From Cryptomeria japonica (lineage: Eukaryota; Streptophyta; Pinopsida; Cupressales; Cupressaceae), in assembly GCF_030272615.1 (NCBI RefSeq), contig NC_081414.1, forward strand, positions 527,229,137 to 527,293,136: 64,000 bases of DNA. Reading direction: 5' to 3'. This document shows positions 34,818-45,105 of the stretch, in pieces. The position numbers were made by a program, and so were the translations under genes. The notes beneath the pieces were generated by a model. That model saw only the letters and a program-made list of their open reading frames with translations. It ran no database searches and had not been told where the DNA came from. Position 1 is the first letter of the stretch; each line of letters starts with the position of its first letter.

Positions 34818-36707
34818 TTATGTATGAAACCGTTTGAGGTGCATGTTGTTGATCGGATCTGCTAGCGATTCCCCTTCTAAAGTTGCCAACTGATATGCCC
34901 CAAACCCAAATACAACAGTGATAACATATGGACCCAGCCAGTTGGATTCAAACTTGCCCTGATATTCTCTATTTGGTTGGTTGTGAGGATTCTCCCTGAG
35001 AACAAGATCACCTACCTCAAATGTATGAGGTTTAACCCAATGATTGTAGCTTCTTCTCATGCGTTGTTGATAGGATTTGAGGTGGTTGTATGCAGCTTGT
35101 CGTCTTTCATCAAGCAGTTCCAAGTCTTGAAGACAGGAGACCCTGTATGCTTCATCATCGATCAGATTGTGCAAAGAGACCTGGAGAGATGGTATTTCAA
35201 CCTCAATAGGTAGGATGGCTTCTTCTCTATAGACTAGTGAGTAGGGAGTTGCACCTGTAGGGGTTCGAATGCTAGTTCGATATGCCCATAGTACTGGATT
35301 TAATCGAATCTACCAATCATGACCATCATCATTGACTGTCTTTTTAAGGATCCTCAATATGTTTTTGTTTGATGCTTTGGCTTGATCATTTCCTTGTGGG
35401 TAATAGGGAGTGGAAAAATGGTGTTGGATGTGAAACTTCTCACAAAGCTCATAGACATCCTAATTTTTGAAAGAAAGCCCGTTATCTGTGATGATGGACA
35501 TGGGTACACCATACCCGCAGATGATGTAATTAAGGATGAATGAGGTGATCTGCTTGCCGGTGACTTGGGTAAGTGGAATGGCTTTGATCCACTTTGTGAA
35601 GTATTGTGTGGTGGTAATGATAAATTTATGGCCGTTGGATGAAGATGGATGAATTTTACCCACAAGGTCAAGTCCCCATTGACAAAAGGGCCATGGTGTT
35701 GTGACTGGTTGCAATTCCTATGCTGGTGCATGTATCAGGTCTCCGTGAACTTGGTACTTCTTGCATTTTCTGACAAAATAGTAGGAGTCTTTTTCCATGA
35801 ATGGCCAATAGTATCCAACACACATGATCTTCTTCGCTAGCGAAGGACTTCTTGAGTGAGCCCCACAAATTCCTTCATGTACCTCTTCCAAGACCTTTGT
35901 TATCTCATCTTGTTCTAGACATCGAAGGAGAGTACCATCAAGACTTTTCCTACATAGGGTTTTGGCAATGATGGTGTATCGAGAGGTTTGGCAGATGAAG
36001 GTTTTTCATTGGTTATTGGATTGGTTAGGAGGAAGTGTGTGATCGTGGAGGTAAGTGAAGAACTCACCATACCATATGGATTCAAAACCGACTAGGCGAC
36101 ATATCATTTCAGTTTTGGGGATATCATACGTGGGGATCCAAAGATGTTCTACCAAGAACTCGTAGCATGTTGAATTTTGCGGAAGATCTAAGAGAGATGC
36201 AACTGTAGCCATTGCGTCGGCAGCTCAATTCTGATCTCTAGGTACTTGCTCAAATGTGATAGTTATAAATGATTTTTTGTAAGTATCCACCATCCTTTTA
36301 TATGGCATGAGCTTATCATCCTTAGTTTGATACTCATCGGTGACTTGTCGGATGACTAGCTGAGAATCTCCATATACCTGTAGCTCTTTTAGATGCCATT
36401 CTACAACTAATTTGAGCCCTGTGAGCAAGGCCTCATATTCTGCTATATTATTGGTGCATGGGAAAGTGAGCCCGTATGACTTCGACATGCTATCACCTTA
36501 AGGTGTGATGAAAATAATACCTACCCCCGAGCCATGTCTGGTATATGAGCCATCAAAATCAAGCTTCCACGGTTGTGTAGTTGTGATCATGAAGATCTCT
36601 TCATCTAGAAAGTTGGAAACAAGAGGATGGTCACCTGTAAGGGGTGCATCATCCAATTGATCTTCAATAGCTTTCCCCTTGATAGCCTTGCGGTCCACAT
36701 ACTCTAT
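34818..36707 (-). pseudogene. pol: Tat-lineage gypsy pol: second RNase H and integrase
   Basis: One minus frame covers the whole stretch with about six stops. It starts at IEYVDRKAIKGKA, then an archaeal-type RNase H: LDFDGSYTRHGSGVGIIF, NNIAEYEALLTGLKLVVEW, VYGDSQLVIRQV, EQVPRDQN. Presence of this second RNase H defines the Tat group. The integrase follows: HHCC zinc finger (VHEGICGAH ... CKKYQVHG), core (PFCQWGLDLVGKIHP, TTQYFTKWIKAIPL, YGVPMSIITDNG, STPYYPQGNDQAKASNKN) and C-terminus (FEVGDLVLRENP, GKFESNWLGPYVI, AYQLATLEG), ending HLKRFHT, stop. Integrase would insert the element cDNA. Upstream protease and RT are lost, so it is inactive. Confidence 0.88.
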
Positions 36708-37599
36708 GGGTAAGTGCACAAAGATGGGGTCAAAAAGGGGGGTATAAGTGGACACTTGTTTTATGAAATCAGGTGAACCTGAACTTGGAGGCAAAATTTG
36801 AAAGTCATCCACTCAAGATATGAAGATAATAAAACAACAAATATTGTAGTACTCTGAATCTAGTTTCCAAACTACTAAACTTTTTCAAAATTGGATAAGA
36901 TTGAGGGGGTCAAATCCTTCGCGCACGAAAAATAGACCCTGATTGTTTCTGAAAAACATAACATAGTGTCTGACGTGTGCATCAAAAAAATCATAGTTAG
37001 ATTTAGTATCTTGACAAATCCTTTGGCAGAAAGATAGTTAAGAGTGAGCACTAGAAGATGTGTATATTTTTGTAATTTTTTGTTGAGTATTTTTTTTTAT
37101 GATTTTTCCAATCGAGCACATCCTGAAAAATTAGGTACTTGTTCATGTGTGAAGCATAAGTTGCACCAAACAAATAAAAAATACAATTTTTTTTTTTAAA
37201 TCTGTAAAGAATCAAAGTGCACTACAATAATATATAAAGTTTTTTAAATTTGGATAAGTATATCAAAAGTTATTAAAAAAATTGTGCACCTATGCCTGTG
37301 AGAACTATGGAGACACATGTAAAATAAATTCAATAATAATAATATGTTATTGTTGTTCAAATTTTTAAAAAATTATATGGTTAGAAAGCTTAGAAGATGG
37401 GTGAAAATATGGTGAAAATTATAGAAATACCAACTTGATGAAGTGTAAACCTGATGATGACAAAGTCGAGAAACCAAGTTGATAAAATAAAACATGTCAA
37501 AAACGAGAGAAATGGAGGGAAATCAAACTTCCAAACTGTATCTTTGTCATCCAGGCCTATTTCCAAGCCTAAACGGTCAAAAGCGTGCATGCGGTACTT
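36708..37599. other. No gene seen
   Basis: AT-rich. A short minus-strand coding-like stretch (36812 to about 36710, with SGSPDFIKQVSTYTPLFDP) joins the gypsy RNase H segment but does not look like gypsy. Otherwise no features. Confidence 0.4.
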
Positions 37600-37715
37600 A
37601 TGGTATAAAAATAACGTACGAGGTACTTATAATGTAAGAAGCACACATGCGCTATTTTTACTATAAACAACGCGTACGCGCTATGTTTAGTATAAATATC
37701 GCGTACGCGTTAAGT
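37600..37715. repeat. GCGTACGCG phrase array
   Basis: GTGCATGCGGTACTTATGGTATAAA, ACGTACGAGGTACTTATAATG, CACATGCGCTATTTTTACTATAAA, GCGTACGCGCTATGTTTAGTATAAA and GCGTACGCGTTAAG follow each other at about 25-35 bp. The same words, mixed with GCATACG, recur at 40395-40680 on the far side of the microsatellites. Confidence 0.65.
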
Positions 37716-37734
37716 TTGTTTAAATTTTGGGTGT

Positions 37735-37855
37735 GTGTATAATATGATATTGTATATATAATATGTGTATATACATATAATATATAATATTTATATATAT
37801 ATATATGTATATAATAATATATAATATATTAAGTATATATATACACATATAAGTG

Positions 37856-37910
<55 letters not shown>
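37735..37910. repeat. AT-rich microsatellite followed by (CT)n
   Basis: TATA/TATG-type simple repeats run from about 37735 to 37850, then an uninterrupted (TC)n tract at about 37859-37909. Confidence 0.9.
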
Positions 37911-37912
<2 letters not shown>

Positions 37913-38135
37913 CTTCTCCCTTCCTCCATACCCCATCCCTCCCTCCCTCGCCTTCTCCCTTCCTCCATACACAATCCCTCTCTCTCCCCCCTTCTCCCTT
38001 CCTCCATACCCCATCCCTCCCTCTCTCCCCTTCTCCCTTCCTCCATACACCATCCCTCTCTCCCCCCCTTCTCCCTTCCTCCATACCCCATCCCTCTTTC
38101 TCTTCTTCTCTCCCTCCCTCCCTCCATACCCCACT
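37911..38135. repeat. Minisatellite of CT-rich ~45-60-bp units
   Basis: CCTTCTCCCTTCCTCCATACCCC or ...ATACACC recurs five times (near 37911, 37951, 37990, 38028, 38068), separated by ATCCCTCCCTCTCTCC-type fillers. ORFs on both strands (Glu/Arg/Gly-rich on minus, Ser/Leu/Pro-rich on plus) result from the repeat. Confidence 0.85.
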
Positions 38136-38890
38136 GCAACTGTGTCTGCACTTCTATAGAAATAAGTGAATTTATTTCTTGTCTGCAACTTCCTCTTTGA
38201 TTTTTATCATGTATGCTGTCCTAAAATTGACTGATGGATTTGTGTGTGTATATTGAATAGGAGGAATAGGGTTTAAAATTGAACCACAGGTGCATTACCA
38301 TGACAAACAAGGAAACCTGCAGCAATATTCTTCTTGAATGTGTTTTTAATGAGCAGAGCAAATGTGGAAAATAGTGTCAACAAAGCAAAATGATGAGTTA
38401 GAGTACCTATAATATGTTTTTCAGAAGGAAACAACTGGTAGGAAGAGAAAGAGGGAGAGTGACATAAATGATGTCTTGGAGAATGATAGTGGTGGGTATG
38501 CGAGAGTTTCCATGTTGTTACACAACGCCTGTCACCTAAAGAAATTAAAGTTTGTTGTATGCATGGCAATGGTAGTATATGATGATCATCACTTGTCAAA
38601 AAGCTTGGAAGGGTACATACCCATGAAAGAAATCAAGTGTGTAATTCCTATAGTCACAATCAAGATCAGTCCTATAACCTTGAAAATTTTATAGCATCAT
38701 ATGTTTTAGAAAGGCAATACTCTTAGGGTTAGGTCAAGCTCTTACACTTGATTTTTAGCGAAGCCTCATTGTTTGTTTGCTTAGAGTCTCTCTTATGCTG
38801 ACAATGGTCTAACTTAGCTATATCAAAACTAAACTACTGATGTTCTATTGTATGATGTTCTATTCATAACTTTAAATAATATATCATTTA
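38136..38890. other. No gene seen; carries one half of a duplicated 20-mer
   Basis: AACTGTGTCTGCACTTCTAT followed by AGAAATAAGTGAA at about 38139-38171 recurs near 40740 as the same 20-mer and, after a 20-bp insert, AGAAGTAAGTGAA. Otherwise no recognised content. Confidence 0.5.
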
Positions 38891-38894
38891 TTAG

Positions 38895-39268
38895 CCCACC
38901 ATATGACCCCTTAGGTGTCATTAGAGGTCATAATGTTTCCTAAGAGGTCATATGGTGTCTAGTGACCCCTTAGGACACCATATGACCCCTTAAGACACCA
39001 TACAATCCATAACAACACCATACGGTGTCCTAAGGGGTCATAAGATGCCATATGACCCCTCAGGACACCATACGACCCATAAAAACACCATATGATGTTC
39101 TAAAGGGTCATATGGTGTTCTATGACCCCTTAGGACACTATTTGGTGTTGTTATTGGTCCTATGGTGTGCTAATGTATAATATAGTGTCATATGACCCCT
39201 TAGGACACCCTATGACCCCTTAGATGTTGTTAGGGGTCATATTGTGTTCTAAGGGTCATATTGTGTTA
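38895..39268. repeat. Cluster of directly and inversely repeated CCTAAGGGGTCATATGG phrase
   Basis: Roughly twenty copies of ATGACCCCTTAGGACACCAT or its complement ATGGTGTCCTAAGGGGTCAT, whole or partial, lie in both orientations within 370 bp. Many neighbours are inverted, so short hairpins can form. The cluster ends directly at the long CT tract. Confidence 0.85.
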
Positions 39269-39269
39269 T

Positions 39270-39306
39270 GGTCTCTCTCTATCTCTTCCTCTCCCTCCCC
39301 CCTCCT

Positions 39307-39375
<69 letters not shown>

Positions 39376-39491
39376 TCTCCCTCTCTCTACCTTCCCTACC
39401 TCCCCCCTCTCTCTATCTCTCTCCCTCTCTCTCCCTCTCTCTCCCTCTCTCTCCCTCTCTCCCTCTCCCTCCTTCCCTCTCTCCCTCTCTC

Positions 39492-39581
<90 letters not shown>

Positions 39582-39798
39582 TCCCTCTCTCCCTCTCCCT
39601 CCTTCCCTCCTTCTATCTCCCTCCCCCCTACTCTCCCCCCTATCTCTCTCTCTCCCTCTCCCTTCCTCCATACCCCTTCTTCTCTCCCTCCCTCCCCCCT
39701 CTTCTCTCCCTCTCTCCCTCCCTCCCTTCCACCCCCCCTCCTCTCTCCCTCCACCTACTCTCCCCCCTCCTTCTCTCTCCCTCCCCCCTACTCCCCCC

Positions 39799-39849
<51 letters not shown>

Positions 39850-40007
39850 TCTCTCTTCCTCTCTCCCTCCTTCCCTCTCTCTCTCTCCCTCTCCCTCCTC
39901 CCCTCCTTCTTCTTTCCCTCTTGCTTCCTCCATACCCGTTATTCTCTCCCTCCCCCGCCCCCTCTCCTCTCCCTACCCCCTCTCTCCCTCCCCCTCTCTC
40001 TCTCTCC

Positions 40008-40078
<71 letters not shown>

Positions 40079-40372
40079 TCTCCCTCTCTCTTCCTCTCCC
40101 TCTCCCTTCCTCCATACCCCTTCTCTCCCTCACTCCCCCCTCTCCTCTCCCTCCCCCCCTCCTTCTTCTCTCCCTCTCTCCCTCATTCCCTCCCTCCCCC
40201 CTCTCTCTCTCTCCCTCTCTCCCTCTACCTCCTTCCCTCTTTCTCTCTCTCTTCCTCTCCCTCCTCCCCTCCTGCTTCTCTCCCTCTCTCCCTACCTCCC
40301 TTTCACCCCCCCTCGTCTCTCCCTCCCCCCTACTCTCCCCCCCTCTCCCTCTGCCTCTCTCCCTCCCTTTTC
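39270..40372. repeat. 1.1-kb imperfect CT microsatellite/minisatellite
   Basis: Long (CT)n runs (for example about 39312-39371, 39499-39576, 39800-39844, 40018-40073) alternate with CCCTCCCTCC, CTTCCTCCATACCCC and CCCCCCTACTCTCC motifs. The strand is almost entirely pyrimidine. The long ORFs in all three plus frames encode only Ser, Leu and Pro and are not genes. Confidence 0.92.
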
Positions 40373-40394
40373 ATTCACATTTTTTCTACTACCA

Positions 40395-40980
40395 ATAGTG
40401 CATACGGTGTACTAAACCTATTAGTTCACTGCCCTGACATAAATTTTTAAGGCATAGGAGTGCATACGCGGTACTTATTACTTGTAAGCGCATACGGGGT
40501 ACTGAGCCCATTATTCACTACCCTGCGATAACATTTTTTAGGCTTAGGAGCGCATATGCACTACTTATTAATATAGAATGGGAAAAAAAATACCGTTGGG
40601 CTTGCCAACATTTTATGGACTAATAGAGTGCACGCGGTTATTAATGTAGCGCATACGTGGTACATAGACATAGTTTTAGTTGCCCAAGAGCCTCAATGAC
40701 CTCAAAAGAGGTTTTTGAGGTCGTTGAAGGCCCCACTAGAACTGTGTCTGCACTTCTATCACTATTTTATACATAGAAGTAAGTGAACTTTTTATTTTTG
40801 CATGATTTCAAATGATTGAATTGTTTTTCTTATTAGTTTTGTCAATAGTATTGTGATTGTTTAATAGTTTGATTCCAAAAAATAGTGATAAGATGCATAT
40901 TTATGGTTATTTGTTTGTTTATGAACTTTTGTTTACATATATATGTAATATGATTCTATTTAGGACAACCGATATCAACC
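40395..40980. other. GCATACG phrase array and leader of the transposase-like gene
   Basis: GTGCATACGCGGTACTTATTA-type words recur (about 40398, 40460, 40488, 40550, 40628, 40651). The second AACTGTGTCTGCACTTCTAT copy lies at about 40738. A GGCCCCAC and AT-rich leader leads to the ATG at 40981. Confidence 0.5.
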
Positions 40981-41712
40981 ATGGGAAAGAACAAGAAAGG
41001 AATGATGGAACAAAGAGAGGTTGAAAAGGAAAGACAAAGGCAGCATATGAAGAAATTATGTGAGATAAGAACAATGAGAGAAGAAGGTATGTCATCCTCA
41101 ACATCTCAATTCAATTTACCAAACGAACATAATGCACCTAATGCAATTGAAGAAGAGACATTTGATTTACCGTATGAACCTAATGCAATTGAAGAAGATA
41201 CCGCATTGAATAATCAATTAAATGATGAACATACACCTTCTCTATTTGATAAATTGAATACAAATAATGCACCGATGTTAACACCTCCTAAAATCATTCG
41301 TTGGAAATCAAAGTAACTAATTGACATTGATGAGAATATATTGAAGCCAATGCCCAATAAAATGAATGAACTAACTTCTAGGAGAATGGTTAAAATAATA
41401 TGGCAAAACTATTTTGAAAACTTAAATCAAACCACAAGATGTCAATTAATTGTTCAAATGATTAAAAATTTGAATTTTAGAGAGACAATGAAAATTGTAG
41501 GCCTAAGATCATTTGAAAGTAACAATGAAAGAACTATTGTGATAAACTATTTGATGCATATCAAGCTATTGGTTCAAAATCAGGTACTAAAGATTCTAAT
41601 GCTACTTGATGTGTCATTACATTAACCATAATGAGCAAGAAAATTAAAAAAGATCATTTGATAAGAAAAACAAGTCATTAAATGTTAGTATAACAACATT
41701 AAGTAAAGCATT
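40981..41712 (+). pseudogene. Transposase-like (RNase H fold?) gene, part 1 of 3
   Basis: The ATG at 40981 opens a Lys/Glu-rich N-terminus (MGKNKKGMMEQREVEKE), followed by Asn-rich low complexity, then NELTSRRMVKIIWQNYF and FRETMKIVGLRSFESNNERT. A frameshift near 41545 leads to FDAYQAIGSKSGTKDSN and another near 41663 to KKNKSLNVSITTLSKAL, where the retroposed insertion breaks it (the 18-bp target duplication begins at 41695). The gene continues in phase at 43005. I recognise the whole as a family seen as uncharacterised proteins in plants and animals, whose name I cannot give. Part 2 carries the likely catalytic residues. Confidence 0.6.
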
Positions 41713-43004
41713 GCAATCATGGAGTATATTACAATTGAAGGCCATTTCTCTTGGGCCCACACTTACCACTTCGTGCTCTTGAACCATTTCAGACACGACA
41801 AAAAAGTGTCTTTGCCCTACTACCTTTTTCGATCCCTCTCCAGATCCCTGAACAAGCACATGACAAACCCTTCCAGCCTGATTCTCCACTACGGGCTCCT
41901 GCTGCTCATCTATGAGCATTGCAAAACCCTCGCTCTGCAGGAAAACAAGTGGATTTCTGCCTCCCCTGGTAAAAGGAGGATGGAAGAGGGAGATACTAGC
42001 AAGGAGAAGGCATCATCCAGCAAGAAAAGGAAAAGCTCCCCCGGGTTGGAAACTGAGGACATTGTCAAGGAAAGCAGTGGTATGGAGACAGGCGACTCTA
42101 ACATAGAAGACAACTGGAAGGAAGAGGAACTGGGCAACGAGGAAGAAAGTGGAGATTTTGAGCTTGGTCAAGATAGCCCTATTCCAAGTGATCACCCTGG
42201 TAAGGACAATAGCCATCTGATGGAGGAGATGGCTCCCAAGGATAATGAGGAAACTGAAGCTAACTCTGAGAAGGAAACAAACAAATGCTCCGAGAAGAAC
42301 TTGGCTGAGGTAGGGGATAGCAAGGCCAAGGATAGTATTGGAGAGGGGCTTATCCTGGATAATCTCAAGAAGCTCTCAGAGGCCAGAATGAATTTCGACA
42401 GACGGACTTACGAAACCCTGAAAAACCTGGAGAAGCAAGGGATAAATTCAGATAAAAAGAGGGACGATGAGAACAAAGAGCATACTAATTGGAAGCAGGA
42501 AATGGAGAATAAGGTAAAATCGTTGGAAGAGGGAAAAGAAGTGATGAAAAATCTGATGGGAATTATCCCAAGTATCCTCTCTGCTGTCACCAAAAACCTG
42601 GAAGACATTGCCAAGGTCTTTGACCATACTCCTAAACCGATTGTGGACCTTGACCTGGAGGAGGAGACCATCCAGACTAGAAGTGGTGGTGATGCTACCT
42701 CGGCGGGCGGATCTGCTAAGAGAACCAGGGCCAGTATCAAGAAAGCTGTGGCTGCTACGGCCAAGGACCCTCCCAACCTTAAAGACAACATCAAAGAGCT
42801 GCAAGAAATTAGTAGCACCCTAGCTAAAGCCCTGGATAAAATCTGATTTCTGGACGGCCTGCTGGCTTTTAGGGGCTTTAGTGGGTTCTTCTCATTTTTT
42901 CGCTGGTTTTTTCCTTTTGTTCTGTTTCTTGTGGCTTTTCTATTTTAATCATGCTTGTATAGGGTTTTGGGGCCCCTTCAAAACCTACTTTTTCATTAAT
43001 CAAA
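41713..43004 (+). mobile_element. Retroposed 1.3-kb insertion with 18-bp target duplication
   Basis: AACATTAAGTAAAGCATT occurs at 41695-41712 and again at 43005-43022. Removing the insert plus one copy restores a continuous reading frame of the interrupted gene. A long duplication, an ATG only 6 bp from the left end and a 3' end of ...TTAATCAAAA fit target-primed reverse transcription by a LINE-type enzyme, with 5' truncation possible. No LTRs or terminal inverted repeats are present. Confidence 0.85.
41719..42846 (+). CDS. Intact 375-residue ORF of unknown function in the retroposed insertion
   Basis: This is the only long uninterrupted ORF here that is not simple repeat. Residues 1-80 are hydrophobic/aromatic (FSWAHTYHFVLLNHFRHD, LPYYLFRSLSRSLN, ILHYGLLLLIYEHCKTLAL) and look like a folded helical domain. 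Residues 85-215 are Glu/Lys/Ser-rich, with a basic SSSKKRKSS patch that could be a nuclear signal. Residues 220-310 form a probable coiled coil (LKKLSEARMNFDRRTYETLK, NWKQEMENKVKSLEE). The C-terminus has a basic KRTRASIKKAVAATAK stretch and ends ALDKI. A T-rich 3' UTR of 158 bp follows. I do not recognise the protein; it could be an ORF1-like product of a LINE or a host mRNA copied by one. The start could be internal to a longer original ORF. It may be silent. Confidence 0.6.
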   Translation: MEYITIEGHFSWAHTYHFVLLNHFRHDKKVSLPYYLFRSLSRSLNKHMTNPSSLILHYGLLLLIYEHCKTLALQENKWISASPGKRRMEEGDTSKEKASSSKKRKSSPGLETEDIVKESSGMETGDSNIEDNWKEEELGNEEESGDFELGQDSPIPSDHPGKDNSHLMEEMAPKDNEETEANSEKETNKCSEKNLAEVGDSKAKDSIGEGLILDNLKKLSEARMNFDRRTYETLKNLEKQGINSDKKRDDENKEHTNWKQEMENKVKSLEEGKEVMKNLMGIIPSILSAVTKNLEDIAKVFDHTPKPIVDLDLEEETIQTRSGGDATSAGGSAKRTRASIKKAVAATAKDPPNLKDNIKELQEISSTLAKALDKI

Positions 43005-45105
43005 AACATTAAGTAAAGCATTAAAGAGGCAGGAAAAAATAGAGGAACCTAACAATAATTCTCTTTGGGCATTCTTGGGTAGACTACCACGCAAAGACAA
43101 GGTTGTTGTTGATGCACTAAGAACATTAATTAAATTTTTTTGGCATGACAACACAAGAGTTTCTCCCAACCAAAGAGATGTTGTTAGAAGGTGAATTGGG
43201 TCTACAAATCGTAAGCCACATGCCAAACACTATTTAGATATGACTCAAACTAAATTTTATGAAAGATTCCTTCAAAAGTTTCCTCAAATAAGAATTTCTC
43301 AAAGATTTTTTGAAATGGGAAAACCTTTTTATATTAAGATTAATCATGTACGCACCACGTGTTGTTGTAGGATGCATATTGAATTTTCCATGCACTATGA
43401 TATTTTTCGTCATATTTGTTCTACTTTGCACACTAACGATGTTTTGCAGGAATGCAATATACAAGCACCTCCTAAGTCAATAAGAGAATTTATTTCAAGT
43501 GTGCTATGTAATAGATATGATGGTTGCATTTATTATAAGATGCCTTGTTTGGAAGGTTCTTGTGCTATATGTGGTGGTTTGCAATGTTTACCAAGATGCG
43601 TACATTTGGAGAGCACACATGAAATTGGTGCGAAACTAGTTTCTTTCAAAAAATACAAGATAGTCACATATGGAGTTAAAGATGGAAAAGATTTGAAGAG
43701 ATGTGAGCTAGTGAAAAATGATATATGTGTAGCTGAATTTATGAAAATGTTTTAAGAGAAAATAGTTAATGAGTACATAATACATACACATAGAGCTCTA
43801 TGGTTAGATGAGAAATTCAAGTTATGTAAGGACAAATTTCCTCTTGGCATCATTGTCTCTATCGTTGATTTTGCTGAAAATTATACACTACAGCCTCAAA
43901 ATGAAGTGCAATCTATGTTTATCACTCTACACAAGTTTCTATTTTTGTACACATAGCAGTCATGCATGCAGATGATAGCACAGAGGAGGATAGAAAGGTT
44001 GTAAGAGAGTATCACTTCTAAATAAGTGATGATCGTACTCATTCATCAGAGTTTGTACAAGGATGATTTAAAGTTTTCTATGATAGTTTAAGGGAAAGGA
44101 ACATATGATACAACTGACACTTAATATGGTCAGATAATTGCATCGCACAATTCAAGAATGCAAGGATGTTTTATTGGTTGACAAGGATGCATATGACAAG
44201 CAGTGTACAACATGTTTGGAATTTCACTGAGGCTAGACATGGTAAGGGAGAGCACGATGGTGCAAGAGCATGTGTGAAAAGAGCGCTAGCTAGAGAAGAA
44301 TTGGAGTATGAAGGTGGTGCTGAGTTGATAGGTGCATAAACAATTGTGCGATGGTGTAAGTCTATGATGGGTCCAGGTAATCTAGGTACGTCAATGGTTC
44401 ATAGATATTTTTGGTTGATCACTGAATCTAACATTGAAAGTTTTCTAGATTGTTGTAGAGTTGCATGATCGAGTGACATGCACTCATTTATGAGTTCAAA
44501 TTCAAGTTCACTGGTAATTTATACGAGACAGATGTTATGTTTTTTCTCTTCATGCACGTATTGTTTGTGGGAAGAATGTGAATCACAAGAGTGGGTTGAC
44601 AAATGGTCTTGTAGACCATTGGTTCCCATTGATTCATATCAAATTCCTAAAGCACTACAATTGAGCCAGATGGAGACATCAGTGGATTTTGACCATGTAT
44701 CTGACCTAGTGGTTTCAGGTGATTTTTTGAGTTAATTTTTTTGCAAGTATTCTTTTTGGTTCATTTTATTGTACATCATACTTTATTTTTGGTATTAATT
44801 AACACTTTATAAAATGTAGGTCATGTGTATGCAGTTGTTGTAGAAGAGAACAATGAAGAAGGAACAAATTACTATTTGTGTCATTGTGTTGAGCCAAATA
44901 GAAAATTGACAACCACAATCATTGATGGAGAGGGTATTGAATACCCAATAGGGTCTGTTGTCGTGACAGGAACATGGCTTAGGAGATACCCTATCAAGAA
45001 TTCTGATGTTTGGTTGTTCAAGGACTTTGAAACACACAAACATATTCTTCATTTTTCTAACCTTGTTGCTACAACAAATATTCATTTGATGAAGTATCGT
45101 GGTAG
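43005..45105 (+). pseudogene. Transposase-like gene, part 2 of 3, with DDE-like motifs and an intron
   Basis: After the target duplication the frame continues LSKALKRQEKIEEPNNNSLW, VVRR, stop, IGSTNRKPHAKHYLD, FLQKFPQIRIS and the Cys-rich RTTCCCRMHIEFSMHY (zinc-binding candidate), then CLEGSCAICGGLQCLPRC. Possible catalytic acids of an RNase H fold are Asp in SIVDFAENYT (43867), Asp in LIWSDNCIAQFKN (44133) and Glu/Asp in ARHGKGEHDGARACVK (44250/44256), about 88 and 39 codons apart. Stops and a frameshift near 43930 disable it. A 101-bp GT-AG intron (44719-44819) joins LVVS to GHVYAVVVEENN in phase. It runs to KYRG at 45105, where the gypsy element inserted; GGTAG (45101-45105) is duplicated at 62077. 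Confidence 0.65.
44719..44819 (+). other. GT-AG intron of the transposase-like gene
   Basis: Donor CAG|GTGATT and acceptor AATGTAG|GT. Removing it makes VVS-GHVYAVV continuous. The intron is T-rich (plant-like) and includes TTAATTAACAC. The downstream exon stays open for 90 codons. Confidence 0.7.

Larger units (their letters stand above)
29583..36707 (-). mobile_element. 5'-truncated Tat-type Ty3/gypsy element with antisense PMD gene
   Basis: On the minus strand the order is RNase H and integrase (36707-34818), a spacer, an oppositely oriented PMD gene (30940-33634), the polypurine tract AAAGAGGGGC (30517-30526) and an LTR-like region to the left. The same tract (AAAGAGGGG) and the same order occur in the complete element at 45106-62076. 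The 5' part (5' LTR, gag, protease, RT) is missing: similarity stops at about 36707, in the segment just before the second RNase H. The 3' LTR is itself interrupted by the solo LTR at 28340-29582, so the left boundary is not fixed. Confidence 0.75.

Noticed and set aside
37720-38188. Glu/Arg/Gly-rich minus ORFs over the CT minisatellite
   Set aside because: Repeat-encoded and present in several overlapping frames; no start context or domain.
39224-40450. Long plus-strand ORFs (up to 408 codons) of Ser/Leu/Pro
   Set aside because: They are three frames of one CT-rich repeat, open in every frame because pyrimidine repeats contain no stops.
42408-42818. Minus-strand ORFs opposite the 375-codon ORF
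   Set aside because: The plus frame is longer, begins at the insertion edge and has a coherent acidic/coiled-coil composition; the minus ORFs are shadows.
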